From Hydractinia symbiolongicarpus (lineage: Eukaryota > Cnidaria > Hydrozoa > Anthoathecata > Hydractiniidae): DNA of 64,000 nt. Location: contig NC_079887.1 in NCBI RefSeq assembly GCF_029227915.1, positions 16,427,650-16,491,649 of the forward strand. Reading direction: 5' to 3'. Numbering within the stretch: position 1 is the stretch's first letter; every line of letters starts with the position of its first letter. The notes under the pieces are model-generated. The model worked only from the letters and a program-made list of their open reading frames with translations, had not been told where the DNA came from and searched no databases. Shown piece by piece: positions 22,961 through 36,000 of the stretch. The translations under genes and the position numbers were made by a program.

Positions 22961-24130
22961 CTTATCTATCCTTATCCTTTTTATTTGTGTATGGATAGTT
23001 ATCCAAATCTACTGTTTGTTTCAATATCTCTCCTTTGATAAATGTATGGATAGGTGTCCCACATTCCTGCAAACTTACTGCGTTAAGATAAAAATAAAGT
23101 ATTCTATGGATAGAGGTGTTATAACATCTGATAATAATATAATAACATAATTTATTATTTCGTACAAGCGTATTTGCGACTTTTTTCAGAAATCTCCTTC
23201 TTAGTGGTGTATGGATGGGCATCAAACATCACTTCTTGTTTAGTGTCTAGCATAAAGTTTTCTACCAGGTTGGTGCGCTGAATTTTTGAATTCGCGAGAA
23301 GGGTAAGTTAAAAAAATGCGTTTTTTAAATGATGCATGTATATCGATAGAATCTCTATTTTTATAAGGATCTCTCATTTTGTTGGTTGTTTACTGAGGAG
23401 AACTAATGTTGTATACACAGGTCTGCTACGACATGCTGTATGTTTTTTCCGCCTGAAGGTATTTCACAAAATATCCTTTTAATATTGTATGGTGGTATGA
23501 ATCGGTCTCCCCCGTTCCTGCTTCTTACTGAGTGGGATAAAGTCTTCCTGTGAATTCACATGTTAGGACATCTGATATTATCTAAATCTCCTTTTTAGTA
23601 GTGTATGGATGGATATCTAACTTTTTATTTAGCGTGAAAGGAACTTCCATAATTCTCATTTTAAATGATGTATTGTTGGGTCTCACACTCTCGAGAGAGC
23701 TTTAACAAAATCTTTGATGTATGCACATGCAATGATATACGCACGCGTGTGCTACTCGCCCTTTCAATTTTTGAATAGAAAAAAGTGATCGTTGGACGTT
23801 TTTTTATTCTGTTCTTTTTTTATATTGCGTAAGGTTATTCCCCAAAATACATTTTTTAGTGATGAATTGACAGGTTTCGCTACTTGTCTAATTGTTTTTT
23901 AATCAGAATAAGCTTTACCTTGTTTAGCTTCACAATACATTCAATATCGTATTTATTGCGGGAATAGTTTTCTAAAATTTGTTTTCAGTATTGTATGTGT
24001 AGGTATGGATGGGCCTGGCTACTTGCCTAAATATTTACCCTAACAGGACATCTTCCCCTATTACTTAATTCAGTTCGCTTAGAATAAAGTTTCCCCTTGC
24101 TTTTTGTACAGCATGCGTTTTCGAACAAGC
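22961..24130. repeat. Degenerate tandem repeat with a 'gtatggatggg' core
   Basis: The core 'tgtatggatrgg' recurs near 22,990, 23,043, 23,106, 23,209, 23,489, 23,604 and 24,005. After it, related text often follows in the same order: 'tctcccac/gttcctgc', 'cttactg', then 'agaataaagtttt'. Unit length varies from about 60 to 280 bases. It looks like an old minisatellite that has decayed. Confidence 0.55.
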
Positions 24131-26949
24131 TCGTTAAAATTTAGAACAGTTGTGCACGTTTCATGTGATCAAAAACGACCTTAAATGTTAATTCAAGATA
24201 TTTAGTAGGCCTTTGCGTTTTAATTCTCAGTATTTAACCAAAATTTTAAATTTTGTTCAAGGATGAATTTCACGTTGCAAAAAATTAAATGCGTACGGCA
24301 TGGATGGAGGCGTTGTTTTATAAATGGCAAGCATATGCCATATACCATTGTGTAATTCATTACTCTGCAGGTAATAAAAGAGAAACAGTTACAGTAATAC
24401 ATGCATTACTTTAATAAAAACTTTGGCGAAAGTCTAAAGTTTGTTAATTCAAGGAGACAACAGTTTCAATAAACCTGTAATACTTAGCTAGGTTTCTCAC
24501 AATTAATTTTGTAACAACAAGCTTTATGATGTGTTTTTGTTTGGAGTGACATTGAATTTTGTGAATTCCAAGCAAATAATGTCTATTGTTGTAAAACCAT
24601 GAAAGTTATTGGTTCGAGTCCAATCCATCTTTAAAAGGTGGTAGTTCAAATGGAAGAACAACATGGTATGCAGTAATTAGTTTCATACTGCAACAAACAA
24701 TAATCCAAATCAATTCAAAATTTAAAATTCATACAGTTATACCCTTATTCTGTCTCTTTGTGTGCAAAATTGCGGTGTGATAGAATAAGCTCCATTAATC
24801 TACAAAAAAATCGAAGGTTCAATTCGATATCGCGGTATTTTAATTATTTTTAATTGCCATTAATAATAAGAACCGCCGAACGCTTTGTTACGCAGTCTTT
24901 TGTAACCACATCACCAAGTTCTATATTTATCTTTTGCAGCTTTTTTAAAATGGAAACAAATCAGAAATTTAAGCTCTTTCGAATTTTTCTACCGTGATTA
25001 ATCAAAAGTTAAGGCTCTTTACATTGCTGTTTAATGGTTCGACAACGAAGATATGAACAGTCAGATTTGAATAGTAAAGTTGTTGGGTTGGGTTTTGACA
25101 AGGTTTAAAATGTTCTCCTTATATTTTTTGACTTCTAAGGGCTTTGTTTTTACAACATACTCACTATAAAAAACGGACAATATATTGATAATGTAGAATG
25201 GATATTATGTCCATATGTACTGGAATGAACGGGCTTCTAAATATTGATATATTGACCATATGTATAAAAAATGGATATAATGATGATTTTTTCAGGAGAT
25301 CCGAGAATCCATATAATATAGAAACCTGGTAACCATGTCAGGACGGAGCGCATCGCTGCTGCGTCTATCCGCTGCACTGCAGGGCGCTCCGCGGTTTACG
25401 GACTAAGGAAATATAACACTAAGATTTATTTATTTACGCCATCATCGGTATCTACAAACTTGAGAAGCCGCCACTTACACTAGACAGCAGAGGCTGTAGC
25501 CAGTATACCCAGCTCAACCTTCCACAACATTTCATATAATAATTTATGGCTGGCCTAGTTATTTAAGCTTTCTTTGATAGAGAAAGAAAAAATGATTATA
25601 AGGGTGGTTTGAATGGACAACGCTGGGTCTCCTGGCCAAATTTATGGCTAGAAAGACTGAAAACCTTTGGAGATGGACAGCCAGTTAGGCGCGTACAAGA
25701 GTTATCTCACCTTCTTTTTTGCCTCCAGCGGTGAGTTAAGGGGCCACCAATTCATACTGTATATTTTACCGTCGTCACTCACAGAGTTGTTTGCTATGGT
25801 ATAGTCAACCGCACAAAACTAAATTGCTTAAAAAGGATAACTATCATAACACAGGAACTCACAGTAGAGTACATAACACAAAGTAGAAGGCTAAGAGTAT
25901 AAAATATCAATTGTTTAATAACAGTCTATGAAGTTTTCTATAATGGAAGATCATTTGAGACTTAAGTAATCAGCATCAGATAGTTTGTTGGGAAAGGTTG
26001 CTGAATATTGTTCCATGATTTAAAAAAATTAACGCCGAGCGAATGTAGATTGAAGGTGTTTGTATATTTAGGTAGCTTGTGAGTGAAGTGCAGAAAAATT
26101 ATATTTCGAGCTAAAAACGGTTCCTTCCTGACCAATATAGTAAATTTCAAAAGGAATAATTGAAACAAGAACGTGTTGAAATTTCAAAATGTGTATGTAC
26201 TTTTCATGAAACAATCACACAATGGTGCCATGGCGAAAATTTATCTCATCAAATTTAATTTTACTTTTCGAAATTCTTCTTCAATTCAATTCAATCTTGC
26301 AAAGTTTCTATGATTAAAGTAGGTAAGATATATTCTATCATCTGGATATATCTTCTCTAGAGTGGATCTCAACGAAGAATTATCCTACTAGCAAAATGGG
26401 AAAGTTGCTCCGTGAAAAATTTAAAAATAACAACAGCTAGCGAAAAGGACAACGACACCTTATTTCATGGGCAGAAGCAATGCATATAAGGACAAACAAG
26501 AAACAAAGAAGGCAGATAATAAAAGGAGAATTGAATTACATATTATGTAAATCTGTGAAGACTCTGATAAAAATTATAAATGTTGAAAATTATATTGTAT
26601 GGTAGTAAAACTTGGGAGCCAATACTGTTTATGTATAAAATAGAAGTAGAGGTTTTAAATTTTACAATTTTTAAAGTTTTTAAACTTTACAACGAATGCT
26701 TGATGCTGAAATATTTTGCTCAATGTGCTTTTATTTCTAAATATATACAGTATTAGGATATGGTTATTAGAATTAGGTAACATACTATATTATTATCTCA
26801 AAATATACGTCAATTCATTTGCAGATTTTTTTGGCTTGATATTCAAAAACATTTTGTTTGTTGTTTTTAATTTTGGATAGTGAAACAAACTCCAATACGT
26901 TTTTGTTGATACATGTTGTGTCATCATACTTTATTTTCTACTTTTTCAG
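24131..26949. other. Intergenic, nothing firm
   Basis: A tRNA T-arm-like stretch (attgg-ttcgagt-ccaat, about 24,609-24,625) lacks a matching acceptor stem or D arm. The rest is AT-rich without credible coding sequence. Confidence 0.4.
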
Positions 26950-27076
26950 ATTTGAAGGAACACGTTCAATTAGCATTGGATTTATTGGCTACAATGCCGC
27001 CATCACAAAACAGTTCTCAACTATGGGTAGACTTCATGAAGTGTCATCCCATGGATGGAAAATACCGGAATTGATG
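26950..27076 (+). CDS. Candidate internal exon, unknown protein
   Basis: A 127-nt stretch bounded by a strong acceptor (TACTTTTTCAG) and a strong donor (GATG|GTAAGT). Two forward frames are open. One (FEGTRSISIGFIGYNAAIT and on) is open to the donor. The other (LKEHVQLALDLLATMPPSQN then SSQLWVDFMKCHPMDGKYRN) looks more protein-like but meets TGA seven bases before the donor. I cannot choose between them and recognise no family. Confidence 0.35.
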
Positions 27077-27569
27077 GTAAGTAGAATTGTTGTTACATTT
27101 CTTGACACTTCGTATATCACGATTTTACACTCATTGTGAAAACATTCGGATAGAGGTACTGTAGGGCTTAAAAAAAGTGGCAACAACGAAAATGTTGTTA
27201 CACAAAAATATCTCATCACATCGTATTTTTTAAAGGATTGTCGATGAAATTTAAAAGAGTTGTTCTGATTGAATTAGAGCTGTTGAAAAGATGTGAAGAA
27301 GAAGTCGGCATACTCAAAAAAGAAATGTCTAGCTACTTGCTAGACATTTCTTTATATTATGGAATAATTGAAAAATGGTCAATAGCTCCGACTTTTATGC
27401 AAATGAGGTATGGTGAATACTTCTTTTTGTGCTAGTTTATATTTATTATTTTGGTTTTGTCAAATGTACAGTATTCTTCTTTATTGTGTCCTTCTGATTG
27501 GGATATCTTGACAACAGCTGTTGCACTTTTAAAACTTAGGATTAGATATGGTTTCTCAAATGCTTCGCT

Positions 27570-27830
27570 ATGACATTTTTTTATATTTCAGTGCTTACCA
27601 ATGGCGAAAAGGTTAATCCTGAAGAGAAGCATAGACTTCGCGGAAAGGGAACTGTTGGAAGGGTGTCAGGAATTTATTGCCAGGGTTTTATTTCCATCGA
27701 TCAAAACATATCTACTATAGACAATGAAGATGATTTGAGCGACAAAAAAGTGACAGTAAAAGCGATTTTTCCTTGCTCGGCTCAGACAGTGACCCGGCAT
27801 AATGTAGCTTTTATCGTCCGTATTTATTAT
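27570..27830 (+). CDS. Candidate exon, unknown protein
   Basis: It follows an acceptor-like TTATATTTCAG. One frame is open for about 85 codons (VLTNGEKVNPEEKHRLRGKG, then a stretch with STIDNEDDLSDKK). Another frame is open for 38 codons (CLPMAKRLILKRSIDFAERE then LLEGCQEFIARVL). It may belong with the exon at 26,950. Function unknown. Confidence 0.22.
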
Positions 27831-27872
27831 TTGAACCACCATAGCTCTTTTCCGGGATTACATATTTTTTAA

Positions 27873-28929
27873 GATTTCGTATCGTATCCGAAATTTTGTT
27901 TAAACGGGCTTTTTCCTCTTTCGTTTTCTCCTTCTCCTTCTCACTCACTCCACGCAGCATGTTCTATTGTTTGTAATCAATTTATATTATCAACTTGTGT
28001 CAAGTCATTAAAGTATGTTTCTGAACTATAAAGGGAATAAAGAAATTGAGTTTGTTCCAAAGTCTTTTAGCCCGCATTCATTTCATTCTACTTCAATCAA
28101 GAAGAGAAAAACTATTAGCTGTATACTATTTCAACTATTTGTAGAATATATATTTTTTAACAAGTACTTATTTGCTTCTTATAATAATACAAGACGTATA
28201 GTATACGTAAAACTAACTCACCTCATACGTGACACTGTATTATATATATATTCATTTGTGGAAATAAATTGAAATCAATCACAATGGGCTATCAAACGGA
28301 AAGTGAATGTTTCAAAATATCATTCCGGGCATGCTATGTAATATATTAAAAAGGATGGCCACAAGCTTGATCATATTTGTTTTGAAGTAATCACATAAAA
28401 AACTTTCTATATTAACAAAAAGCAATATATAAAGAAGTAGTAATCTTCTTGTGAAACATTCTGTGATGCCACGGATGCTAATGGTTTTGACTTCGTAGTG
28501 CATGAGCATATTATTTAAAAAAAAATAATTATTTGAGGAAACTACAAAGAAAATTTGAGTTACTGTCAGTACATTCATATACATTATGAGAACCATCATA
28601 AAACCATTCAATAAACCTGAATGTATATTTCATAACTTTCAGTCTGTGAAATACACAAACACCACTAGATTTCATCAAGAAACTACAACTACAAACTACG
28701 ATCGTTCAATATATATTAACAATTGTTTCACAAAAAACGGATTCTTCTATATTCGAAAGCATAACAGATTAATCCTTAACGAAGACGACGTGATAAATGT
28801 TTGCCTAAACTTCATTCCAGTATATGTTAACAAGTTTTAATGTTGTGAAACAAAAAAAGGTTTCGTTCAACCAAGAGATAATCGCTATATACAAAAGTAC
28901 TCAGGGCTTAATTCATCGAAACAAGACAA
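27873..28929. other. Intergenic, nothing recognised
   Basis: AT-rich DNA with a 'ctccttctccttctcactcactcc' pyrimidine run near 27,930. No gene supported. Confidence 0.35.
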
Positions 28930-29545
28930 GTAGAGTTCGTATATGTGATAATACCTTAGACACAATTCATTTCCGGCCAAAATTAGGCGAAACGAGAGAA
29001 TGAATGTTATGAAAGGCCCAATTCATCAAAACAACGGAACCTGCTATGTATGGATTGCTTCTAGAAACAGGACCATTTTCCTAAATTTTTATCAACGACC
29101 CAGCTCACCGAAACAATCAAATGTATTATGTACGGATTTTAGAAACAGGATCCTTTTTCTGAATGTTTACCAATAGCTCAATTTACCGAAATAACCGAAT
29201 CTGTGATGTAGAATTGCTTCTAGAAACAGAAGCTTTTTCGTGAATGCTTAACAATGGGCCAATCCACCGAATCAACTGAATCTGTGATGTATGGATTGCT
29301 TCTAGAAACAGGAGCTCTTTCCTGAATGTTTATTAAACGTCTAATTTGCGGAAATAACTGTATCTCTTACTTATCAGAGGCTCGATTTACCAAAATAACT
29401 GAATGTGTTATGTATGGATTGCTTTTAAAATCGGGAATTCTCACCTGAATATTTTGTTAAGGCAATCTCGCAAATGTTAGCCAACTTTATGTGTATGGAT
29501 TGCTCCTGACTTGCCAATTCTTTCCTATATTTTTTGTTAAAGCCT
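28930..29545. repeat. Degenerate tandem repeat, about 100-bp unit
   Basis: About six units carry, in order, 'gtgatgtatggattgcttctagaaacaggagc', 'tttcctgaatgttta', 'caatrgcccaattcaccgaaa' and 'caactgaatct'. Clear units begin near 29,048, 29,130, 29,210, 29,287, 29,410 and 29,495. The array ends about 270 bp before a Penelope-like element. Confidence 0.65.
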
Positions 29546-29814
29546 TACAGATGTAAATTTCTTCCGCCCTTTAAGGAAATAAAAATCTGATATTAAAGTA
29601 CCACATCAAATGCGGTTGATTAACAACTAATATTGAAAATCTAATAGAAGAATAATTTTAACAAAAGAGCTTTGGCTCTTTTGGGATATGGCAGTTTAGA
29701 AGGGGATTAAACACAAGACGACGATAAACATTTACGTAGATATTTACGTTCCATCTTATAATACAACCACTATGTATATAACACCAAATGTCAATAAGAA
29801 AACAAATTAATCAA

Positions 29815-31340
29815 GTTCAGAGAGCACAGAAAACGAATACAAAAAGTTGTATTCACAAGGTTCCAACCCTGCTCAGTTTTGTGGTACCGCCAAGGTTCAC
29901 AAGATACCACCTAATTCTACAGTAGCTGACGATTTACCATTACGACCCATTATATCGAATATCGGATCTGCTACTTACAACACATCAAACTACCTCGCGA
30001 AATCTTTAACACCGCTGACAAAGTCAACATATACTACTGAAAGCTCTTTAGATTTTATATTATCATAGAAAGGAGCAAAGATACCTCATAATTACGAACT
30101 AGTACCTTTTGACGTCACTGGTTTATTCACCAACGTTCCGTTGGAACAAAAGATAGACATAATATTGCAAAAGATATATGCTAAAAAAAGTTATAGAAAC
30201 AACAATTAAGCGAGAGGAAATGAAACATCTATTAATCTCATGTACAAAACATATACATTTCAGTTTTAACAACCAACTTATATTCAGGTTGATGGTGTAG
30301 CAATGGGCTCGCCTCTAGGATCAGTCCTAGCATATCTTCATGATTGAGTTGGAGAATGAAATAGTCCGAAAATTAGAAAATTCGGTAAAATTTTGGAAGA
30401 AATATGTAGATGACACTATATGTTTTGTTAATGAAAACCAGATAAATAAAGTGCTGATCACACTTAATAGTTACCATTCGAATATCCAGTGCACATATGA
30501 AGTTAAAAACGATAACTACATAGCCTTTCTTGATGTAAAAACACATCCATTTATCGAAAAGACACGAGCACTGACATATAAATGCACTAGAATTCATCTG
30601 CATTACGCCCATGGAAAGTTGAAACGGTTACATTGTTGGTGTTGAGAGCGTTTAATATATGTTCTTCATAACAAGATCTGAAATACGAACTAAATCACTT
30701 TATAAAATGTGTTTATAAAAATCTTATCCAGAAGCAGTTGTATCTAATGTAATTAATAACACACGGCGAAATTTCAACATTCAAAATGCCGACACTGTTT
30801 CTGATGAAGACACCAATGAATCTCCAATAACACCTTTCATGGTTTTTATTCTTTCAAGTCTGGCTACGGGAAAAAAATAAGGTTAATTTCGTTTAAAGAA
30901 CAATTAGAAAATAATGGTAACTGCTTAGTAAAGCGTCTAACACTTTTAAACAGTTTCTATCAGCCAATGTCAAGTCACGCATTGCTGATCAATGTCAAAA
31001 GTTATGTTTGCTATTTTCTGTGAAATAGAACCAAGGATGAACACAACATGGTGTTGTGTACAAATATACTTGTCCGGTGGAATCGTGCGATGCTACATAC
31101 ATTGGTGAAACAGCAAGGAGGCTTAATGAAAGTTAGACTACCAAAAACGCGATAAGAACTCTCACATCCTAAAACATTCAGTCATTGAGAATTACCAACT
31201 TGCTAAACAAAAGAACTTCAGTATTTTGATAGATAATGTTCACCACTTTGAAAAGAAAAAATAGCTGAGGCCATGTATATTGGTGATAACAGTCCCACGC
31301 TTAATGTACAGGGATTATCTGTTCCATTAAAATTGTTTTA
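29815..31340 (+). pseudogene. Penelope-like element 2, RT plus GIY-YIG endonuclease
   Basis: A decayed Penelope-like element with both enzymatic parts. RT: QFCGTAKVHKI, LPLRPIISNIGSATYNTSNY, VPFDVTGLFTNVP (motif A Asp kept), DGVAMGSPLGSVLA, and KYVDDTICF (YVDD, motif C). The linker INKVLITLNSYHSNIQCTYE and AFLDVK follow. Near 31,045-31,120 a GIY-YIG nuclease start is readable: VYKYTCPVESCDATYIGETA then RRLNE; the tail has EAMYIGDNSPTLNVQGLSVP. The nuclease nicks the target so that RT can prime. Stops (for example TAG near 30,066) and several frameshifts break the reading frame. It resembles the EN-containing branch of Penelope-like elements and is a different family from copy 1. Confidence 0.88.
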
Positions 31341-31880
31341 AGATAAATATTATTTATAGTCAACAAGGGAAGGAGTGCATTTGTGCTCCGCGCTGTGGAC
31401 GTTACCCATACCAACGGTATATAGTTTATATACCCTTGGGTTTGCCGTTATGTGTTTTATGTTTTGTTAAGTATTGTTTTATACGTCCTCTGTGTATTGC
31501 GTAGTTCTTGAAAATTATATATAAAAAACTTTTGAGATAATTGTAACAATTTACGTTGATAATTGTCTTGTAGTAACAAGACGAAATATCCGTTAAAATA
31601 AAATAAAAAATGTCATCATCAATCAAACTTCTCGTATTTATTTTTATTTTGAAGTTATATACCGAATTAATATATAAGACTAATTAAGCAAGAACATATT
31701 TGTTAATATCGATCTGCTTGTGCTAAGGCATTTGGCATTGTTTAACTTGATGTCAATTGAGCTTGCTGCAATTTTTGGTCATATAAATTGGCAAAACAGT
31801 AACAGCTAGTGGATTTCAATAATCAGTTTCTTCACTAAAAAACAATTAATCTGTAAGAATCTTGCTACTAGATCACAGAA
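31341..31880. other. Intergenic, nothing recognised
   Basis: Probably includes the 3' non-coding part of the preceding Penelope-like element, but its end is not recognisable. Confidence 0.3.
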
Positions 31881-32091
31881 ATGTTACACGAAAAAACTTT
31901 GGAAATGAATACAAGTAATTTGGAAACTATGAATTTTAAGAAAAGTAATAAGCAGAGAAATATATCACCTAGCAGTCATAATATGTATTGTAAAGAATCA
32001 AATAACAACAACATGATCAACACTAACATTTTATTCCAATACATGGAAAAAGAGTTTGGCAGTACTTTTAAGCTCTATCATGTGTTCAGGT
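31881..32091 (+). CDS. Possible first exon, unknown protein
   Basis: An ATG-initiated open frame of about 70 codons (MLHEKTLEMNTSNLETMNF and on), rich in Asn and Lys, ending at CAG|GTAGTG, which could be a donor, or at the TAG within it. No partner exon was found. It may be chance. Confidence 0.2.
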
Positions 32092-32320
32092 AGTGGCATA
32101 AAAAGACACCCTAGTCATTAAAGTTACTGCAAAAAAACTTTCATAACAAAAGAACCATACAGTATGTAAATTCTCTTGCAATTCTGCCTCAAACCGCTGA
32201 TGGTGATTTATATTTAATGTGGTTTGTGGTCAATGGTTTTCAGGATGGACCAGGTTTCCAGTGTTTAGCTCCCATTGCTACAAAAAGTTTTATGAAATGT
32301 CAAACTAACTAGACAATGGG

Positions 32321-32392
32321 GGGATATTGAACTTATAACCTCAAGTAGAGGAGATGATTTAAACGCTCTACCGACAGAGCTGCACTAAATCC
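32321..32392 (-). repeat. tRNA-derived (SINE-like) remnant
   Basis: On the reverse strand the text starts GGATTTAGTGCAGCTCTGTC and continues with GGTAGAGCG. It has a 4-bp D-stem (GCTC/GAGC) with a GGTA loop, an A-box-like stretch, a 4-bp anticodon stem (CCTC/GAGG) and a weak B box (AGTTCAAT). The T-arm and acceptor are imperfect, so this is a tRNA pseudogene or SINE head rather than a working tRNA. Confidence 0.45.
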
Positions 32393-32864
32393 ATCATCTT
32401 TTAAAAAACTTATAGGAACACGACCTTATATTTGCTGCAATGATTTCCACAACATAGCTTAGTACACCTTTTTTGCTCGGCATTCATACTCTTTTTAGAA
32501 AGATTGCAGTTCCCGAGCATCTATACATTTGTTAGACTATATGCAAAACGGAATAACCTTTTGCATTGATTATAATGTTGTTAGAAACAGCATCCATACT
32601 TTTACTAACAGCGCATGAAACCACCACAGCATTGACGCAATTCTTATATTGATTTTTACCACACAGTGTTCTGTTAAAGACACAGAAGACGTATATTGGT
32701 TCCATGGTTACAGAACTCTCATGCACACATTCGCTAAAATTTTCAAGAGGGGAAAGCAAATACACAGTTTGTGCTTGCTTATCTTTTACATAAAGTAAAA
32801 GAACGTTTTAGTCCAAAGTAAAAATCTGCATAACTTTTTAAACAGTTGTGTGAAAGTTTAACAA

Positions 32865-33059
32865 ACATTTAAGAAGTTTCCTCAAATAATTATTTTTTAA
32901 CGTTGTAAAAATAAGAAATATAAAAACATTTATATATATGCAAATAGTAATGAATGGAAACATTTAAGAAGTTTCCTCAAATAATGATTTTTTAATGCTG
33001 GAAATATATAAATAAAAAAACCCATCTATTTATGCATGCAGATAGTAATGAATGGAAAC
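32865..33059. repeat. About 96-bp direct repeat, two copies
   Basis: The block from 'catttaagaagtttcctcaaataat' to 'agtaatgaatggaaa' occurs at about 32,865-32,960 and again, diverged, at 32,961-33,057. The shared 'agtaatgaatgg' lies exactly at the breakpoint of the larger 1,813-bp duplication. Confidence 0.75.
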
Positions 33060-36000
33060 TCGTTGTTCTTAATTAAACAATTTTTTTAAACAAAAAAATC
33101 CTAGTTGGTACACATTGCATTTTTGCTGTTTTTTAGGCTGAATTAAAAAGAAAAAGATTTATGTGGAGTATTTGTTCCACTAGTACTAGTGCCTTTATAC
33201 CATTGGTTATAACTGTGTGCCGTTTTCATGAATACAAATAGGTCCAGAATCAATTTTTAAAAGCCAATTGCTCTTTCCAAGTGCAAGTTTCAGGAATTTC
33301 ATAAAGTTTCTTAATTGACGGTATTTTTTGAGCTTGATGATTTGTTGATTATATTTTCAGCCTGAACACATATGTATTGGTTTTGACGCACAATTAAACA
33401 CTTGCAACACTGACACTGGTCCATTGTGGCCAAAAAGTAGCGATGTATGTCACTTACTAACTGCACATGCTTGTTGATTCTTTTTTCCTTATTGCTTTAT
33501 AAAAATCCAAACAATGTTTTCAATTCTGTTGACATAGTCACAAAAAGACAAATGGAAATAAACAGACTTCGTAGACTACACATTCATTGAGAAAATTGTA
33601 TTACATCCAGACTATTAGAGAACTCCATTCCAATTAAATTTTAACAAAGTTTTGTGATATATAGTATGATTTTCATTAAGTATATGCGGGAATATTGGAA
33701 TACCATGCTTGACTCTGTACAGTTAATCAGTTAAAGCTAAGATGTTAATGGATAACAATATAGAACCACTGAATTATGTTTCACATGAATTAAATTCCAT
33801 GTGGCATATTTTTGTGTGGATGTCACATCGTCTGTAATTAGTTTGCAGATATATTTTGAGCTGACTAATTAATGTGAATAACTGTTTTTTGTAGACAGAC
33901 TTACTTCAAATATCTCAAGTGGACTTAATTTGACAATTTTTTTTTAAACAACAATACCATGAATTTTACCCATGCTAAACATAATTCACGGAATATAAAC
34001 ACTGTGATCAGTAGGAAACGCATGTTTGGCCAATGTAGCTTTGATACACAAAGAAATATTGACATAAATTCTGCATTTTTTTCTTAAAAAAAACAAAAAA
34101 ATGTTTCCTGATTTTTAAAATGTATGTTGGGTTTATAGTTAACGGACTAGTTTTTATGTGTCTTGAGCCATCGTGACAACTTTTTGCCAAATAGAAAATG
34201 TTAGGTGGCTAATCCTGCTGGAAAAGGTTTTAATATGGTGTAGTTATTTCGTGCTTTTTTCACCGCTACTTGCGAGATTTTAAAATATATATTCAGGTAG
34301 GGAAAAGTACATCTGAATAAAGCGCTCCGCTATGATGTGTGACATGGTTTAAGTGATCCAACTGGCATACAATGTCTTATAAATAACTCAATTTTATTTG
34401 AATCGCACTTGAAGAAAACTTCTTTCTATAACAACTCAACAGAGTTTAGTATAACGTATATCTGCACTAATCACTCAATGAGATGAATGGCAGGGTTTAA
34501 CTGCACTTTAACGCTCAAACTGTCTTTCAACATAGACATTAAGGTCAACAAACCCATACTCATCGAAAAGGATTGGAATGAGTACTAGTACAGGGAGCTG
34601 TTACAATTGAGGCATGAGCCATCTAACGAGGTGGACGGAAATGCAATAGCAATAATAAGAACTGATTCTTTACAAAACGAAAGCATTGTTGGACACATGC
34701 CACAAAACAAATAAAAAATATGTTTCATGTTCTTGAAAGTCCTGAACAGTTCGATTACAGTAATGAATGGAAACATTTAAGAAGTTTCCTCAAATAATGA
34801 TTTTTTAATGCTGGAAATATATAAATAAAAAAACCCATCTATTTATGCATGCAGATAGTAATGAATGGAAACTCGTTGTTCTTAATTAAACAATTTTTTT
34901 AAACAAAAAAATCCTAGTTGGTACACATTGCATTTTTGCTGTTTTTTAGGCTGAATTAAAAAGAAAAAGATTTATGTGGAGTATTTGTTCCACTAGTACT
35001 AGTGCCTTTATACCATTGGTTATAACTGTGTGCCGTTTTCATGAATACAAATAGGTCCAGAATCAATTTTTAAAAGCCAATTGCTCTTTCCAAGTGCAAG
35101 TTTCAGGAATTTCATAAAGTTTCTTAATTGACGGTATTTTTTGAGCTTGATGATTTGTTGATTATATTTTCAGCCTGAACACATATGTATTGGTTTTGAC
35201 GCACAATTAAACACTTGCAACACTGACACTGGTCCATTGTGGCCAAAAAGTAGCGATGTATGTCACTTACTAACTGCACATGCTTGTTGATTCTTTTTTC
35301 CTTATTGCTTTATAAAAATCCAAACAATGTTTTCAATTCTGTTGACATAGTCACAAAAAGACAAATGGAAATAAACAGACTTCGTAGACTACACATTCAT
35401 TGAGAAAATTGTATTACATCCAGACTATTAGAGAACTCCATTCCAATTAAATTTTAACAAAGTTTTGTGATATATAGTATGATTTTCATTAAGTATATGC
35501 GGGAATATTGGAATACCATGCTTGACTCTGTACAGTTAATCAGTTAAAGCTAAGATGTTAATGGATAACAATATAGAACCACTGAATTATGTTTCACATG
35601 AATTAAATTCCATGTGGCATATTTTTGTGTGGATGTCACATCGTCTGTAATTAGTTTGCAGATATATTTTGAGCTGACTAATTAATGTGAATAACTGTTT
35701 TTTGTAGACAGACTTACTTCAAATATCTCAAGTGGACTTAATTTGACAATTTTTTTTTAAACAACAATACCATGAATTTTACCCATGCTAAACATAATTC
35801 ACGGAATATAAACACTGTGATCAGTAGGAAACGCATGTTTGGCCAATGTAGCTTTGATACACAAAGAAATATTGACATAAATTCTGCATTTTTTTCTTAA
35901 AAAAAACAAAAAAATGTTTCCTGATTTTTAAAATGTATGTTGGGTTTATAGTTAACGGACTAGTTTTTATGTGTCTTGAGCCATCGTGACAACTTTTTGC

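Noticed and set aside
24550-24632. tRNA gene suggested by 'ggttcgagtcc'
   Set aside because: Only a T-arm can be folded; no D arm, anticodon arm or matching acceptor strand is found in the 70 bases upstream.
32532-32765. Cys-containing reverse-strand ORF of 77 codons as a secreted peptide
   Set aside because: No ATG start, no signal peptide and no recognisable cysteine framework.
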